Assembly (NCBI GenBank): GCA_938048455.1
Contig: CALIUY010000007.1
Coordinates: 55,719 to 119,718 of the forward strand
Reading direction: 5' to 3'
Length of the DNA stretch: 64,000 bases
DNA from: an uncultured Desulfobacterales bacterium
GTDB lineage: Bacteria; Desulfobacterota; Desulfobacteria; Desulfobacterales; SpSt-501
Position numbers and translations under genes: made by a program
In this document: piece after piece, positions 43,332 to 51,619 of the stretch
Position numbering within the stretch: the first letter of the stretch is position 1
Layout of the letters: each line of letters opens with the position of its first letter
The notes under the pieces: model-generated
Database searches by the model: none
The model's input: only the letters and a program-made list of their open reading frames with translations
Told to the model about the DNA's origin: nothing

Positions 43332-43772
43332 ATGCTCGCGGAGATGATGCGGCTGATCCGGGAACGGGACCTGTGCGTACTGGCGACCGTCGAGGGCGAT
43401 CGGCCGTATTGCTCGCTCATGGCCTACGCGTCGGATCCGGAGGGGAGCGAGCTCTACCTCGCCACCCTGCGGGCGACGCGCAAGTACCGCAACCTCGCCG
43501 CCAACCCCGCCGTGAGTCTTTTGATCGATACGCGCGAGACCCGCCCCCGCGAGGAGGCGCTCGCTCTGACGATCGAGGGGGAATGCCGCGTGATCGAGGA
43601 GCCGGAACATCGCGCCGCAGCGGGCCGGCGGCTCGCCGCCGCCCATCCCCACCTCGCCTCGCTGCTCGACAAGCCCGACACGGCGATCCTCGCCGTTCGC
43701 CCCCGAAGACTTCTCCTGCTCAAAGGGGTGCACGAGGCGCACTACGCCGAACTGCACCCTCCGCCGCCCTGA
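43332..43772 (+). CDS. Pyridoxamine 5'-phosphate oxidase-like flavin-binding protein
   Basis: 146 residues with AGGAGGCGGGC before the ATG. The split-barrel fold (PF01243) is shown by LCVLATVEGDRPYCSLMAYA and the FMN/F420-contact region LRATRKYRNLAANPAVSLLI. It ends ILAVRPRRLLLLKGVHEAHY. Probably a dimeric flavin- or heme-binding protein; the substrate is unknown. An isolated -10-like TATCAT (43258-43263) lies upstream without a good -35. It resembles the protein at 45949-46431 and converges on the phosphotransferase gene. Confidence 0.85.
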   Translation: MLAEMMRLIRERDLCVLATVEGDRPYCSLMAYASDPEGSELYLATLRATRKYRNLAANPAVSLLIDTRETRPREEALALTIEGECRVIEEPEHRAAAGRRLAAAHPHLASLLDKPDTAILAVRPRRLLLLKGVHEAHYAELHPPPP

Positions 43773-43780
43773 CCGCGCCC

Positions 43781-45952
43781 TCAGAGATCCCCTTCGCCCA
43801 CGGTCACGATGCCGAGGTAGCCGTCGACGGCCAGCGGGTCCCCGGTGCGGATCCGGCGCACCGCCTCGGGAACTCCGGTGACGCAGGGGATCCCGTACTC
43901 GCGGGCGATGATCGCCCCGTGGATCAGCATCCCCCCGCGCCGCTCGACGATCGCCGCGGCGAGCGGGACGACATGGGTCATCCGCGGATCGACGGCGTCG
44001 CAGACGAGCACCTCGCCCGCGGCGAAGCGCTCAAGCTCGCCGGGCGAGCGGATCACCCGCGCCGGGCCGCGGGCAAATCCCGGTCCGGCGGGCTGGCCTC
44101 GGAGCTGGCGGGGATGGAGGAAGAGCTCCGGCCCTTCTTCGTCCGATCCGTCACCGGCTTTCGGCTCCACCGCCGCCGCAAGCACCCCCTGAAGGGCCGC
44201 CGGATCCCCGCCACCGGCGGCGAGCCGTCTTCGGCCCTCGGCCTCGGCCTCGCGCAGGCGGGCTTCGATTCGCCCCACGTGCAGGTTGTCGTCGTCGCGC
44301 AGGCGCCAGCTCGCCCGGGCGAGATCGAGCAGCGCGGCCGCCTCCCCGCGCCGCTCCTCCGGAAAAGAGGCGAAAAACGCCTCCTCGAGGCCGGAGGCGT
44401 CGGCCGCCGCCTCGCGGCGTGGGGCCTCCGGACGGCGGGCCATCTCGCGCAGAAGCCGAACCAGCGGCTGGAGTGCGCCCGCGCAGAGCGCCCGACCGCC
44501 CAGCTCGCAGGTGAAATCGCCGAAGCGCAGCAGAAAAGCCTCGAGTTCCCGCCGGAAATCCTCCGCGGCGCCGTCGCCGGCGTCCAGGCGGGCGGCGAGC
44601 TCCGGCCGCTCGCGCAGGATCGCGGCCAGCCGCTCCAGCGCTCGATTCCGCTCAAGGCTCAAGAGTCCCCCCCGGCGCAGCAGGGTCGTGAACTCGTAAG
44701 GGTCCGTCGGTTTGAGCCGCTCGTTGTAAACCTCGCCGAAGAGACGCATCCCGTGAGCGAAGGGGATGAACTCGGCGCGGTAGATCTCCTGCCAGCGGCG
44801 GTGAATCGTGCGGCGCCGCGCGATCTCGGAGGCGAGCTCGGCATCCGAAAGCCGCGCGAGATCGACGGCGGCGAGCTCGGCCGCGGTGCGCTCGGCTTCG
44901 GGAATCCTTTGTCCCTCGATCTTCGCCCGCAGCTCCTGGAGGTTGGCGAAGCTGCGACGCAGCCCCAGGTACCACGAGCGCCCGTCTTGCCCGACGTCGC
45001 CGCGGCGCGCCGTGGTCGGCCGCGACTGCAAAAGCAACCACTCCCCCCCGCGGCGGGTCCACTCGAGGTCCTGAGGGGCACCGAAATGCTCCTCGGCGCG
45101 CCGCGCGAGCTCGACCACGACGAGCACCTCCGCCGCCGAAAGCGGCGGGGTGTGCGAAAGCGCCTCGGGAAGCTCCTCGAAGCGCGTCCCCCCGGGGTCG
45201 GCGACGAGACGCCGGCGGCGCTCCGGGGGAGGCTGATGTTCCAGGATCCGCCGCGCTCCGCGGTCGACGATCCAGCGGTCGGGCGCGACCGTCCCGTCGA
45301 CCACGGCCTCGTTCAGGCCCCAGGCCGCCTCGACCACGGCCTGCGAGGGGGCGGCCGGGTTCCGGGAAAAGCAGATTCCCGAGACCTCACCGACCGCCAT
45401 CTCCTGCACGACCACGGCCATGGCGCTCCGTTCCGGGTCGAGCCCGAGTTCGCGGCGGTAGAGGAGGGCCGCATCCGACCACAGGGAGGCCCAGACGAGC
45501 CGGATCCGCGCGAGCATCTCCTCGACCCCGGACACCTGCACGAAGGAGGCGTGCAGGCCGGCGAAGGAGGCCTCCGCCGCGTCCTCCTCGAGCGCCGAGG
45601 AACGCACGGCGACCGGCCCTTCGCCGAAGCGCCGCGCGAGCCCCTCGCGGAGTCCGGCCGCGAGCTCCGGCGGAAAGGGGTGGCGCAGAAAGAGGCTGCG
45701 GATCCGGGTCGCGCAATCCCAGAGCTCCTCCCAGCGCATTTCGGAAAAATCCTTGCGGGCGAGCTCGAGCCGGATGCGCTCGGCGAGGCCGCGGAAAGCG
45801 CAAAACCGGCGGTAGGCCTCGGCCGGAAGGCAGAGAAAGTCGGGGACGCGGAAGCCGGCGCGCAGAAGCTCGGCCAGGCGAAGCGCCTTGCCTCCCACGC
45901 GGGGCCGATCCCCCGGGCCGATCGCTTGCGGTGCAAGGAGGGGGCGGTTCAT
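43781..45952 (-). CDS. PEP synthase/rifampicin phosphotransferase-like dikinase
   Basis: 723 residues. The N-terminal ATP-grasp part (PPDK_N) shows PVAVRSSALEEDAAEASFAG, then VVQEMAVGEVSGICFSRNPA, and ends with WLLLQSRPTT near residue 310. The C-terminal phosphohistidine domain has the catalytic His in GGMLIHGAIIAREYGIPCVT. The PEP/pyruvate-binding TIM barrel of PEP synthase is absent, so the layout is that of rifampicin phosphotransferase (ATP domain, substrate domain about residues 320-600, His domain). The natural substrate is unknown; resistance is one option. It is the third gene of a coupled set with two pyridoxamine-oxidase-fold genes (4 bp overlap at 45949-45952). Confidence 0.85.
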   Translation of the reverse strand: MNRPLLAPQAIGPGDRPRVGGKALRLAELLRAGFRVPDFLCLPAEAYRRFCAFRGLAERIRLELARKDFSEMRWEELWDCATRIRSLFLRHPFPPELAAGLREGLARRFGEGPVAVRSSALEEDAAEASFAGLHASFVQVSGVEEMLARIRLVWASLWSDAALLYRRELGLDPERSAMAVVVQEMAVGEVSGICFSRNPAAPSQAVVEAAWGLNEAVVDGTVAPDRWIVDRGARRILEHQPPPERRRRLVADPGGTRFEELPEALSHTPPLSAAEVLVVVELARRAEEHFGAPQDLEWTRRGGEWLLLQSRPTTARRGDVGQDGRSWYLGLRRSFANLQELRAKIEGQRIPEAERTAAELAAVDLARLSDAELASEIARRRTIHRRWQEIYRAEFIPFAHGMRLFGEVYNERLKPTDPYEFTTLLRRGGLLSLERNRALERLAAILRERPELAARLDAGDGAAEDFRRELEAFLLRFGDFTCELGGRALCAGALQPLVRLLREMARRPEAPRREAAADASGLEEAFFASFPEERRGEAAALLDLARASWRLRDDDNLHVGRIEARLREAEAEGRRRLAAGGGDPAALQGVLAAAVEPKAGDGSDEEGPELFLHPRQLRGQPAGPGFARGPARVIRSPGELERFAAGEVLVCDAVDPRMTHVVPLAAAIVERRGGMLIHGAIIAREYGIPCVTGVPEAVRRIRTGDPLAVDGYLGIVTVGEGDL

Positions 45953-46431
45953 GGCTCGAGCGCGATTTCCATCACTTCCTGGAAACGTCGTACGAGGATA
46001 TAACGTCGGATGCCGACGGCGAAAGCGGCGCAGGTGGGGGCCCGGGCAAACTCCTCGAGCTCGGGGTGCCGGGCGAGGAATCGGGTCAGCGCCTCCTCAC
46101 GGGCCGTCCCGGAAAGCTCCCGGGCCTCGCCGATCCCGGTCGCGGCCGCGGCGGCGGCGAGATCCGCGGCGCGATTCCGGCTGTCGGCCACGAGCAGTGC
46201 CACCCGGGGATCCCGCCTCAGGTTCTCGTACTTGCGGGTCGCGCGCGGGGTGAGGAACAAAAGGGTCGCGAGACTCTCCCCCGGAGCGAAGGCCACGAGG
46301 TTCGCGTAGGGCTGACCCTCCCGGCCGGTGGCGAGCACCGCGAAGCGCTCCGATTCGAGCAGCCGCCGCAGGAGCTCGCGGTCCCCGGGGGCATCCCGCG
46401 GCGGCGGGAAGCAGGCCGAGGAGCCGTTCAC
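45949..46431 (-). CDS. Pyridoxamine 5'-phosphate oxidase-like protein
   Basis: 160 residues. Split-barrel fold: FAVLATGREGQPYANLVAFA, TPRATRKYENLRRDPRVALL, ending AAFAVGIRRYILVRRFQEVM. The middle ATRKYxNLxxxPxVxLL is shared with the protein at 43332-43772. The start overlaps the previous gene by 4 bp (46428-46431) and the end overlaps the dikinase start by 4 bp, so all three are translated together. Cofactor (FMN, F420 or heme) cannot be told from sequence. Confidence 0.84.
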   Translation of the reverse strand: MNGSSACFPPPRDAPGDRELLRRLLESERFAVLATGREGQPYANLVAFAPGESLATLLFLTPRATRKYENLRRDPRVALLVADSRNRAADLAAAAAATGIGEARELSGTAREEALTRFLARHPELEEFARAPTCAAFAVGIRRYILVRRFQEVMEIALEP

Positions 46432-46808
46432 GGGCGTTCCCCGCCGATCAAGGGCAGCTCCTTTTCGACTTCGAAGTAGACCAGGAATTTCGGTTCTCCG
46501 TCCTCGTCGTCGGCGTAGCTGCGGCGTTTGATCCGGCGGATCAGCTCGGGGTTCTGCTCTTCGCGGACTTTCTTGAGAAACAGCCGCTTTCCCTGATAGC
46601 CCGAGGTGCGCTCGATGAAGAGAAAGGTCGCGTAAGGGTTGGATTGCAGATTGTGGTGGGTGAGGCGGTCGCGCATGATGAAGGCGAGCGTGCCGTCAGG
46701 CATGACATGCGGCCGGGCATAGATCGCGGCGTCGACCCGGCCCGCGCCGTCGGCGGTCGCCAGCACGCCGGTTCCCTTGTTTTCCTCGAAGTAGGTCTGC
46801 AACGACAT
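46428..46808 (-). CDS. Pyridoxamine 5'-phosphate oxidase family protein
   Basis: 126 residues from the ATG at 46808-46806, with CAGGGAGGATCACCCC upstream. Different subtype from its two neighbours: YFEENKGTGVLATADGAGRV, AAIYARPHVMPDGTLAFIMR and LTHHNLQSNPYATFLFIE; the C-terminus is YADDEDGEPKFLVYFEVEKE. Proteins of this subtype bind FMN in related anaerobes. First gene of the three-gene set with the dikinase; promoter immediately upstream. Confidence 0.86.
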   Translation of the reverse strand: MSLQTYFEENKGTGVLATADGAGRVDAAIYARPHVMPDGTLAFIMRDRLTHHNLQSNPYATFLFIERTSGYQGKRLFLKKVREEQNPELIRRIKRRSYADDEDGEPKFLVYFEVEKELPLIGGERP

Positions 46809-46845
46809 GGGGTGATCCTCCCTGAATTTCGATGGGAATTGCAGG

Positions 46846-46874
46846 ATGATAGAGTCGTCCCCGCGGGGATGCAA
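46846..46874 (-). promoter_or_regulatory. Promoter of the oxidase-fold/dikinase operon
   Basis: Minus strand TTGCAT (46874-46869), 17 bp, TATCAT (46851-46846). The -10 matches 5 of 6 and the spacing is ideal. The spacer contains the palindrome CCCCGCGGGG (46859-46868), which may be a regulator site. Confidence 0.7.
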
Positions 46875-46891
46875 CCCCCCGGGGGCCTTTC

Positions 46892-47761
46892 TCAGCGCGA
46901 GGCACGGTTGGTCAAGAAAACCCCGGCCGTGACCAGGGCCGCCCCGGCGAGAAGCGAGGGGGTGATGGGCTCGGCGAGGAAAAGGGCGGCCAGGAGAACG
47001 GCGAACACGGGAACGAAGTTGATGAAGAGACCGGCGCGCACCGGTCCGATGCTGAGGATCCCCTCGGAATACCAGAGAAAGCCGATCGTCGTTCCGCAAA
47101 GGCCGAGATAGACGATGCTTCCCCAGGCGGCGGGGGAATACCCCGCCGCGGCGTGCACCCCTTCGACCAGGGCGAAGGGCAAAAGAGCGACTGCCCCGGC
47201 GATCGAGCTCCAGGTGACGGCCGCAAGCGGCGAGAGCGTCTCCGTCGCCTGCTTTCCCAGAAGCGTGTAGGCGACCCAGGAGGCGACGCACAGCAGAATG
47301 CTCGCCTCTCCCGCCCCGAAGCCGCCGCGCAGGCCGGCGAGGGGATCCCCGCGGGTGATCACGGTCAGGGCACCCAGCACCGAGATCAAAATTCCCGCGA
47401 TCTTGCCGGCGTTCAGGCGCTCGCCGAAAAAGAGGGCGGCCCCCAGGGCGATGCCGATCGGGTTGTTGGCGATCAGGACGGCGGCGCGGCCGGCCTCGAT
47501 CCGTTGGAGCCCCAAGAGAAAGAAAACGTTGTAGAGGAAAACGCCCGTCAGCCCCATGAGGAGCACCGGCCGCACGGCCGTCCGACCGCCGGGCGGCCGC
47601 AAGCCCTCGCGCCGGCCGAGGACCAAGGCGAGCGAGGCGCCGGCGACGAGAAAGCGCAGGAAAGCTCCGCTGAAGGGGCCGACCTCGACGGCGAGGATCC
47701 GTCCGGCGATGAAGGTTCCCCCCCAGAAGAGCGCGGTGAGCAAAAGCTTGATCGTGATCAC
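46892..47761 (-). CDS. EamA/DMT superfamily transporter (RhaT/YdcZ-like)
   Basis: About 289 residues from a GTG at 47761 with GAGAGG nearby; an ATG at 47824 would add 21 residues before the first helix but lacks a ribosome-binding site. Ten membrane helices in two EamA repeats: first about residues 5-135 (LLLTALFWGGTFIAGRILAV, LLGLQRIEAGRAAVLIANNP), second about 150-285 (ILLCVASWVAYTLLGKQATE, AEPITPSLLAGAALVTAGVF). Such proteins export amino acids or other metabolites; substrate unknown. Divergent from the acyl-CoA dehydrogenase-rubredoxin gene. Confidence 0.88.
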   Translation of the reverse strand: MITIKLLLTALFWGGTFIAGRILAVEVGPFSGAFLRFLVAGASLALVLGRREGLRPPGGRTAVRPVLLMGLTGVFLYNVFFLLGLQRIEAGRAAVLIANNPIGIALGAALFFGERLNAGKIAGILISVLGALTVITRGDPLAGLRGGFGAGEASILLCVASWVAYTLLGKQATETLSPLAAVTWSSIAGAVALLPFALVEGVHAAAGYSPAAWGSIVYLGLCGTTIGFLWYSEGILSIGPVRAGLFINFVPVFAVLLAALFLAEPITPSLLAGAALVTAGVFLTNRASR

Positions 47762-47852
47762 TTCGGCAAACCTCTCGGCCAGGCCGCGGCTCCCCGCGGC
47801 CAACGGCGGGATAGCACGCCTCATCCCGACTGTCCAACGTCGACGGGCCCGC

Positions 47853-47881
47853 TTGCCGGCCGAGCCTGCCTTGGCTATAAG
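47853..47881 (+). promoter_or_regulatory. Promoter of the acyl-CoA dehydrogenase-rubredoxin gene
   Basis: TTGCCG (47853-47858), 17 bp, TATAAG (47876-47881), about 28 bp before the start codon, so the leader is very short. No FadR-like dyad is present here. Confidence 0.6.
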
Positions 47882-47909
47882 AGCGTCATCCCCTTTCCCG
47901 GAGGCCGCG

Positions 47910-49247
47910 ATGCTCGATTTCCGCTTGAGCCCCGCCCAGGAAGAACTGCGCCGCAAAGCCCGCGAATTCGCCCTGCAGGAAATTCTCCCCGTCGCCTGGG
48001 AGTGCGACCGCCGCGGGGAAACCCCGCTCGATCTCCTGCGCCGGGCGCGCGAGGCCGGCTTGATGAACGCCGACATTCCGCGGGAGTACGGCGGCGAGGG
48101 GCTGGGGCTGCTCGAAAACGTCCTCATCACCGAGGAGCTCGCCGCCGCCTGCGCGGGGCTGGCGACCTCGATCTTCGACAACTCGCTTGGGATGGAGCCG
48201 CTGCGGTTATGCCCAAACGAGCCTCTCAAACGGCGCGTCTTTACCGAACTTCTCTCCGGCTTCAAGCTGATCGCTTTTGCCACCTCCGAGCCGACTGTCG
48301 GCTCCGATGTGGCCGGCATCCGCTGCCTTGCCCGCCGCGAGGGGGAGGACTGGGTGCTGAACGGCACCAAGTTCTGGGTGACCAACGGCGGGATCGCCGA
48401 CTATTTCTCGATTTTCGCGACCCTCGACCCCCAAAGCCGGCACGAGGGGATCTGCGCCTTCCTCGTCGAGCGAACGCAAGCCGGGGTGCGCATCGGCCGG
48501 TCGATCCCCAAGCTCGGACAGCGGGGCTCGAACACGGCGGGGGTTCATTTGACGGAGGTGCGGGTCCCGGCCGAAAACGTGCTCGCCCCGCCCGGCGAGG
48601 GCTTCGCGCTGGCCATGAAAACCTTCGCCCGCACCCGGCCGGCGATCGGCGCCTTCGCCGTGGGGGCGGCGCGCTCGGCGATGGAGTTCGCCCTCGATTA
48701 CGCCCGGAAGCGCAAGGCCTTCGGGACCCCGATCGCCGGTTTCCAGGCGATCCAGCACAAGCTCGCCGACATGTTCCAGAAGGTGGAAACCGCAAGGCTC
48801 CTCGTCTGGCGTGCGGCCTGGGAGGCCGACCGGGGAGGCGACCCGACGATCGCGGCCTCGATCGCCAAGCTCTATGCGAGCGAGGCCGCTTTCCAGGTCG
48901 CCGACGAGGCCCTGCAGATCTTCGGCGGCTACGGCTACACGACGCTTTTTCCGATCGAGAAGATCCTGCGCGACTGCCGTCTCTTTCGCATCTACGAGGG
49001 AACCAGCGAAATCCAGCGCCACATCCTCGCCGGCCACGTGCTCGAGGCCTACCGGCCGGTCATGCCCCCCCTCGAGGGTCTCGCCCTTTTCCGGGAGGAG
49101 GGGTCTTCGGCCGCTGCGCAGACCCCGGCGCGCCGGGCCTGGCGCTGCCGCATCTGCGGCCACGTGCACCCCGGCGAGGAGCCGCCTGCGGAGTGCCCGG
49201 TCTGTTTTTTTCCCGCCGCGGCCTTCCAGCCGGTCGGAAACGGGTAA
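47910..49247 (+). CDS. Acyl-CoA dehydrogenase with C-terminal rubredoxin-like domain
   Basis: 445 residues with GGAGGCCGCG before the ATG. Residues 1-385 are a complete acyl-CoA dehydrogenase: AFATSEPTVGSDVAGIRCLA in the FAD region, LADMFQKVETARLLVWRAAW, QIFGGYGYTTLFPIEKILRD, and the catalytic Glu in RIYEGTSEIQRHILAG. After a linker, residues about 411-440 form a small iron-binding domain: WRCRICGHVHPGEEPP, then ECPVC, with Cys at 413, 416, 429 and 432 as in rubrerythrin-type rubredoxins. Such a fusion could pass electrons from FAD to the iron centre without ETF. Monocistronic by position. Confidence 0.92.
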   Translation: MLDFRLSPAQEELRRKAREFALQEILPVAWECDRRGETPLDLLRRAREAGLMNADIPREYGGEGLGLLENVLITEELAAACAGLATSIFDNSLGMEPLRLCPNEPLKRRVFTELLSGFKLIAFATSEPTVGSDVAGIRCLARREGEDWVLNGTKFWVTNGGIADYFSIFATLDPQSRHEGICAFLVERTQAGVRIGRSIPKLGQRGSNTAGVHLTEVRVPAENVLAPPGEGFALAMKTFARTRPAIGAFAVGAARSAMEFALDYARKRKAFGTPIAGFQAIQHKLADMFQKVETARLLVWRAAWEADRGGDPTIAASIAKLYASEAAFQVADEALQIFGGYGYTTLFPIEKILRDCRLFRIYEGTSEIQRHILAGHVLEAYRPVMPPLEGLALFREEGSSAAAQTPARRAWRCRICGHVHPGEEPPAECPVCFFPAAAFQPVGNG

Positions 49248-49322
49248 ACCCGGCCGCCGCTCCTCCGTCTAACCGGGGTAGAACCGAAGGACTGAAGGGT
49301 CCGAAGTCAGGCGGAGGTGCCG

Positions 49323-49676
49323 ATGAAACGACCGCTTGTCGTCTTTGCCGCCCTGCTGGTGCTCCTGCTCGCCCTGCCGTGGATCGGGCATGCGGGGCAC
49401 CGTTACAGCCGCACCCATGTCCATCTGGGCTTCTGGTTCGGTCCCGCGGCGGTATGGGCCCCGCCGCCGGTGTGGGTCGCGCCCCCGCCGGTCGTCTATT
49501 ACGCGCCGCCCCCGAGGCTCTACGCCGTCCCGCCCCCGGTCTATGTCGAGCGCGGCCGGAGCGGCGAAGACTACTGGTACTACTGCGAAAACCCGCGCGG
49601 CTTTTTCCCCTATGTCCGCTCCTGCCCCGAAGGGTGGATGCGGGTCGTCCCGGATACGGTTCCGCCGGGCTGGTGA
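49323..49676 (+). CDS. Small exported Pro/Tyr-rich protein
   Basis: 117 residues; GGCGGAGGTGCCG precedes the ATG. The signal peptide covers about residues 1-24 (VVFAALLVLLLALPWIGHAG). The mature part is rich in Pro, Val and Tyr (PPPVWVAPPPVVYYAPPP), followed by a C-terminal YYCENPRGFFPYVRSCPEGW with two Cys. That C-terminal motif is common in small periplasmic or surface proteins of Proteobacteria, without a known function. It is 16 bp before a lipoprotein gene whose first residues (MKRPL) are the same, and probably cotranscribed. Confidence 0.8.
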   Translation: MKRPLVVFAALLVLLLALPWIGHAGHRYSRTHVHLGFWFGPAAVWAPPPVWVAPPPVVYYAPPPRLYAVPPPVYVERGRSGEDYWYYCENPRGFFPYVRSCPEGWMRVVPDTVPPGW

Positions 49677-49692
49677 AGAGGCGAGGTGCCCG

Positions 49693-50244
49693 ATGAAACG
49701 ACCTCTGGGAATCGTGGCGGCGATCACGGCTTGGACGGCGCTGGGGTGTGCGACGATTCCGCCCGGGCCGAGCGTTCTGGTGATGCCGGGAAGCGCCAAG
49801 AGCTTCGAGGCCTTTCAGGCCGACGACGCCGTCTGCCGGCAGTGGGCGGAGAGCCGCTCCGGCTGGCGGGCGAACGAGACGGTGAACGAAAACCTGGCCG
49901 CCGGGGCCGTAGCCGGAGGTGCTCTGGGTGCGGCCGCCGGCGCCCTGATCGGAGCGGCCTCGGGCAACGCGGCGGCCGGTGCCGCGATCGGCGCGGGCGC
50001 GGGTCTGCTCGCCGGCTCGGCCATGGCCCACGACCGGGCTTTCGGCTCCGGCTGGGAGGTGCAGCGCCGCTACGACCAGGCTTACCAGCAGTGCATGTAC
50101 GCCAAGGGAAACCAGGTCCCCGCGGTCGCCGATCGGCCTGCACCGCGGGCAAGCCGCCTGCCGCCGCCCCCGCCTTACCGTCCGGGCGCGGCCGGTCCCC
50201 CCCCGCCGCCTCCCTATCCCGAGGCTTCCTCCCGCGTCTACTGA
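49693..50244 (+). CDS. Glycine-zipper lipoprotein-like envelope protein
   Basis: 183 residues. Lipoprotein-type signal: hydrophobic IVAAITAWTALGCATIPPG, with the lipobox Cys at residue 19. A Gly/Ala-rich zipper follows at about residues 70-115 (AGAVAGGALGAAAGALIGAA, GAAIGAGAGLLAGSAMA), then RRYDQAYQQCMYAKGNQVP and a proline-rich tail. Glycine-zipper lipoproteins (YMGG type) insert in or attach to the outer membrane; exact role unknown. Paired with the preceding exported protein gene. Confidence 0.82.
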   Translation: MKRPLGIVAAITAWTALGCATIPPGPSVLVMPGSAKSFEAFQADDAVCRQWAESRSGWRANETVNENLAAGAVAGGALGAAAGALIGAASGNAAAGAAIGAGAGLLAGSAMAHDRAFGSGWEVQRRYDQAYQQCMYAKGNQVPAVADRPAPRASRLPPPPPYRPGAAGPPPPPPYPEASSRVY

Positions 50245-50283
50245 AACCGGCCCTCGCCTCGGCTTTGGGCGCCCGGGGTCCGC

Positions 50284-51198
50284 TCAGCTCCCCGGGCCTC
50301 GAGGAGCCGGTACATCCGAGTCCTCTGCGAGCGCCGCGAGAACGGCGGCGATCGCCTCGTCGGCCTGTGCGGCCGGAATCCTCGCCGAGGCCGCCGTACG
50401 GTGCCCGCCGCCGCCGAAGCGCGTGAGCAGCCTCCCGGCGTGCACGGAACAGCCGCGGTTGACGATGCTGTGGCCGACGTGCAGGGAGACCCGGGAGCGG
50501 GTTTCGTCCGCCCAGCGGATCCGCAGGCTGACGACCGCTTCCGGGTAGAGGCAGTAGACGAGGAAGCGGTTTCCGGCGACCGGGGAACCGGCGGCGCGGA
50601 AATCGCTCACCGCGACCCGGCCGACTTGCCGGGTGCAGAGGCGAAGCCGCCTTTCGTATTCGCGATTCTCCGCGAGCACCTCGCGGCAGGCCTCCCCGAC
50701 GAGCGGATCCGCCGCCGCACGGGCGAGGGCCCCCTCGCGAAGCAGCCGTACGAGGTGATTCCAGTAGGACTCCCTTCTGCCCCGCTCGGGAGAGAGCGTC
50801 AGGGAAAGGAGCAGCGGAAAGCAGCTTCCGGGATCGCAAATCTCCTGGCAGGAAAGCTCGGCCGCATCGATCCGGTCGGCCCAGGCGACGAGTTCGGCGT
50901 AGTCCCGCGAAAAGCGGCCGGCGAAATGGTCGAAGACGTTGCGCGCGGCCGAGGGGCTCAGGCGGAAGAGCCCCGGCGGGGGCGGCTCGATGCGGTTGGT
51001 GGCGTGGTGGTCGAACCACAGGCGGCCGGCCGGATGCCAGGGGAGATTGGCGATGACGTCGCCGGGGCGCACGCGGGACGGAGCGGCCGAGACCTCTTCG
51101 GGTTCGAGCCAGGCGATCGCCTCCGCCTGCTCGAGGACATCCCCGAGCAGCGCGGCGCAGACGACGCCGTCGAAGTCGGGTCGGGTGACGATGCGCAT
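50284..51198 (-). CDS. DHH family phosphoesterase
   Basis: 304 residues from the ATG at 51198-51196. Motif I is IVTRPDFDGVVCAALL (Asp pair), motif III is WFDHHATN (DHH), and the DHHA1-like end is RLLTRFGGGGHRTAASARIP (GGGGH). This fits nanoRNases/exopolyphosphatase-like enzymes that hydrolyse phosphodiester or phosphoanhydride bonds with Mn. It is the last gene of the FadR-ETF operon, 40 bp after ridA. Whether it is functionally linked to fatty acid oxidation is not clear. Confidence 0.88.
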   Translation of the reverse strand: MRIVTRPDFDGVVCAALLGDVLEQAEAIAWLEPEEVSAAPSRVRPGDVIANLPWHPAGRLWFDHHATNRIEPPPPGLFRLSPSAARNVFDHFAGRFSRDYAELVAWADRIDAAELSCQEICDPGSCFPLLLSLTLSPERGRRESYWNHLVRLLREGALARAAADPLVGEACREVLAENREYERRLRLCTRQVGRVAVSDFRAAGSPVAGNRFLVYCLYPEAVVSLRIRWADETRSRVSLHVGHSIVNRGCSVHAGRLLTRFGGGGHRTAASARIPAAQADEAIAAVLAALAEDSDVPAPRGPGS

Positions 51199-51238
51199 GG
51201 GAAAGACGGGCGGCCCGCCGCGGCGGCCGCCTCCGCTC

Positions 51239-51616
51239 TCAGCGGCCGCAGACGAGGGCGACCTCGACCCGCAGGTTGCGCGGCAAACGGGCGGCCTGGA
51301 CGGTAACCCGCGCGGGAGGATCGGCCTCGAAGTAGGAGGCGTAGACGCGGTTGAAGGCCGCGAAATCTTCAAGGTCGCTCAGAAAACAGGTCGCCTGGAG
51401 AGCGTCGGCCAGCCGGAAGCCCGCCGCCTCCACGACCGCCTTCAGGTTTTCCATGACCCGACGCGTCTGCTCCTCGATCCCCCCCGCGACCGGCTCTCCG
51501 GTCGCGGGGTCGAGGGCGAGCTGCCCGGAGACGAAAAGGAGGTTTCCCAGACGCACGGCCTGGGAATACGGCCCGATCGCCTGCGGCGCACGGGCGGTGG
51601 AAACGATCTCCTTCAC
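51239..51616 (-). CDS. ridA: RidA family reactive intermediate deaminase
   Basis: 125 residues from a GTG. The YjgF/RidA family is plain: IVSTARAPQAIGPYSQAVRL, LFVSGQLALDPATGEPVAGG, and the conserved Arg/Cys segment RVTVQAARLPRNLRVEVALV. RidA hydrolyses reactive enamine/imine intermediates from PLP enzymes. The trimer active-site Arg is present (PPARVTVQAA). It begins 3 bp after the etfA stop, so the two are coupled. Confidence 0.93.
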   Translation of the reverse strand: MKEIVSTARAPQAIGPYSQAVRLGNLLFVSGQLALDPATGEPVAGGIEEQTRRVMENLKAVVEAAGFRLADALQATCFLSDLEDFAAFNRVYASYFEADPPARVTVQAARLPRNLRVEVALVCGR

Positions 51617-51619
51617 CGC

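Noticed and set aside
43781..46808. Classical phosphoenolpyruvate synthase
   Set aside because: The PEP/pyruvate-binding barrel is missing and the protein is shorter; the layout fits rifampicin-phosphotransferase-like enzymes instead.
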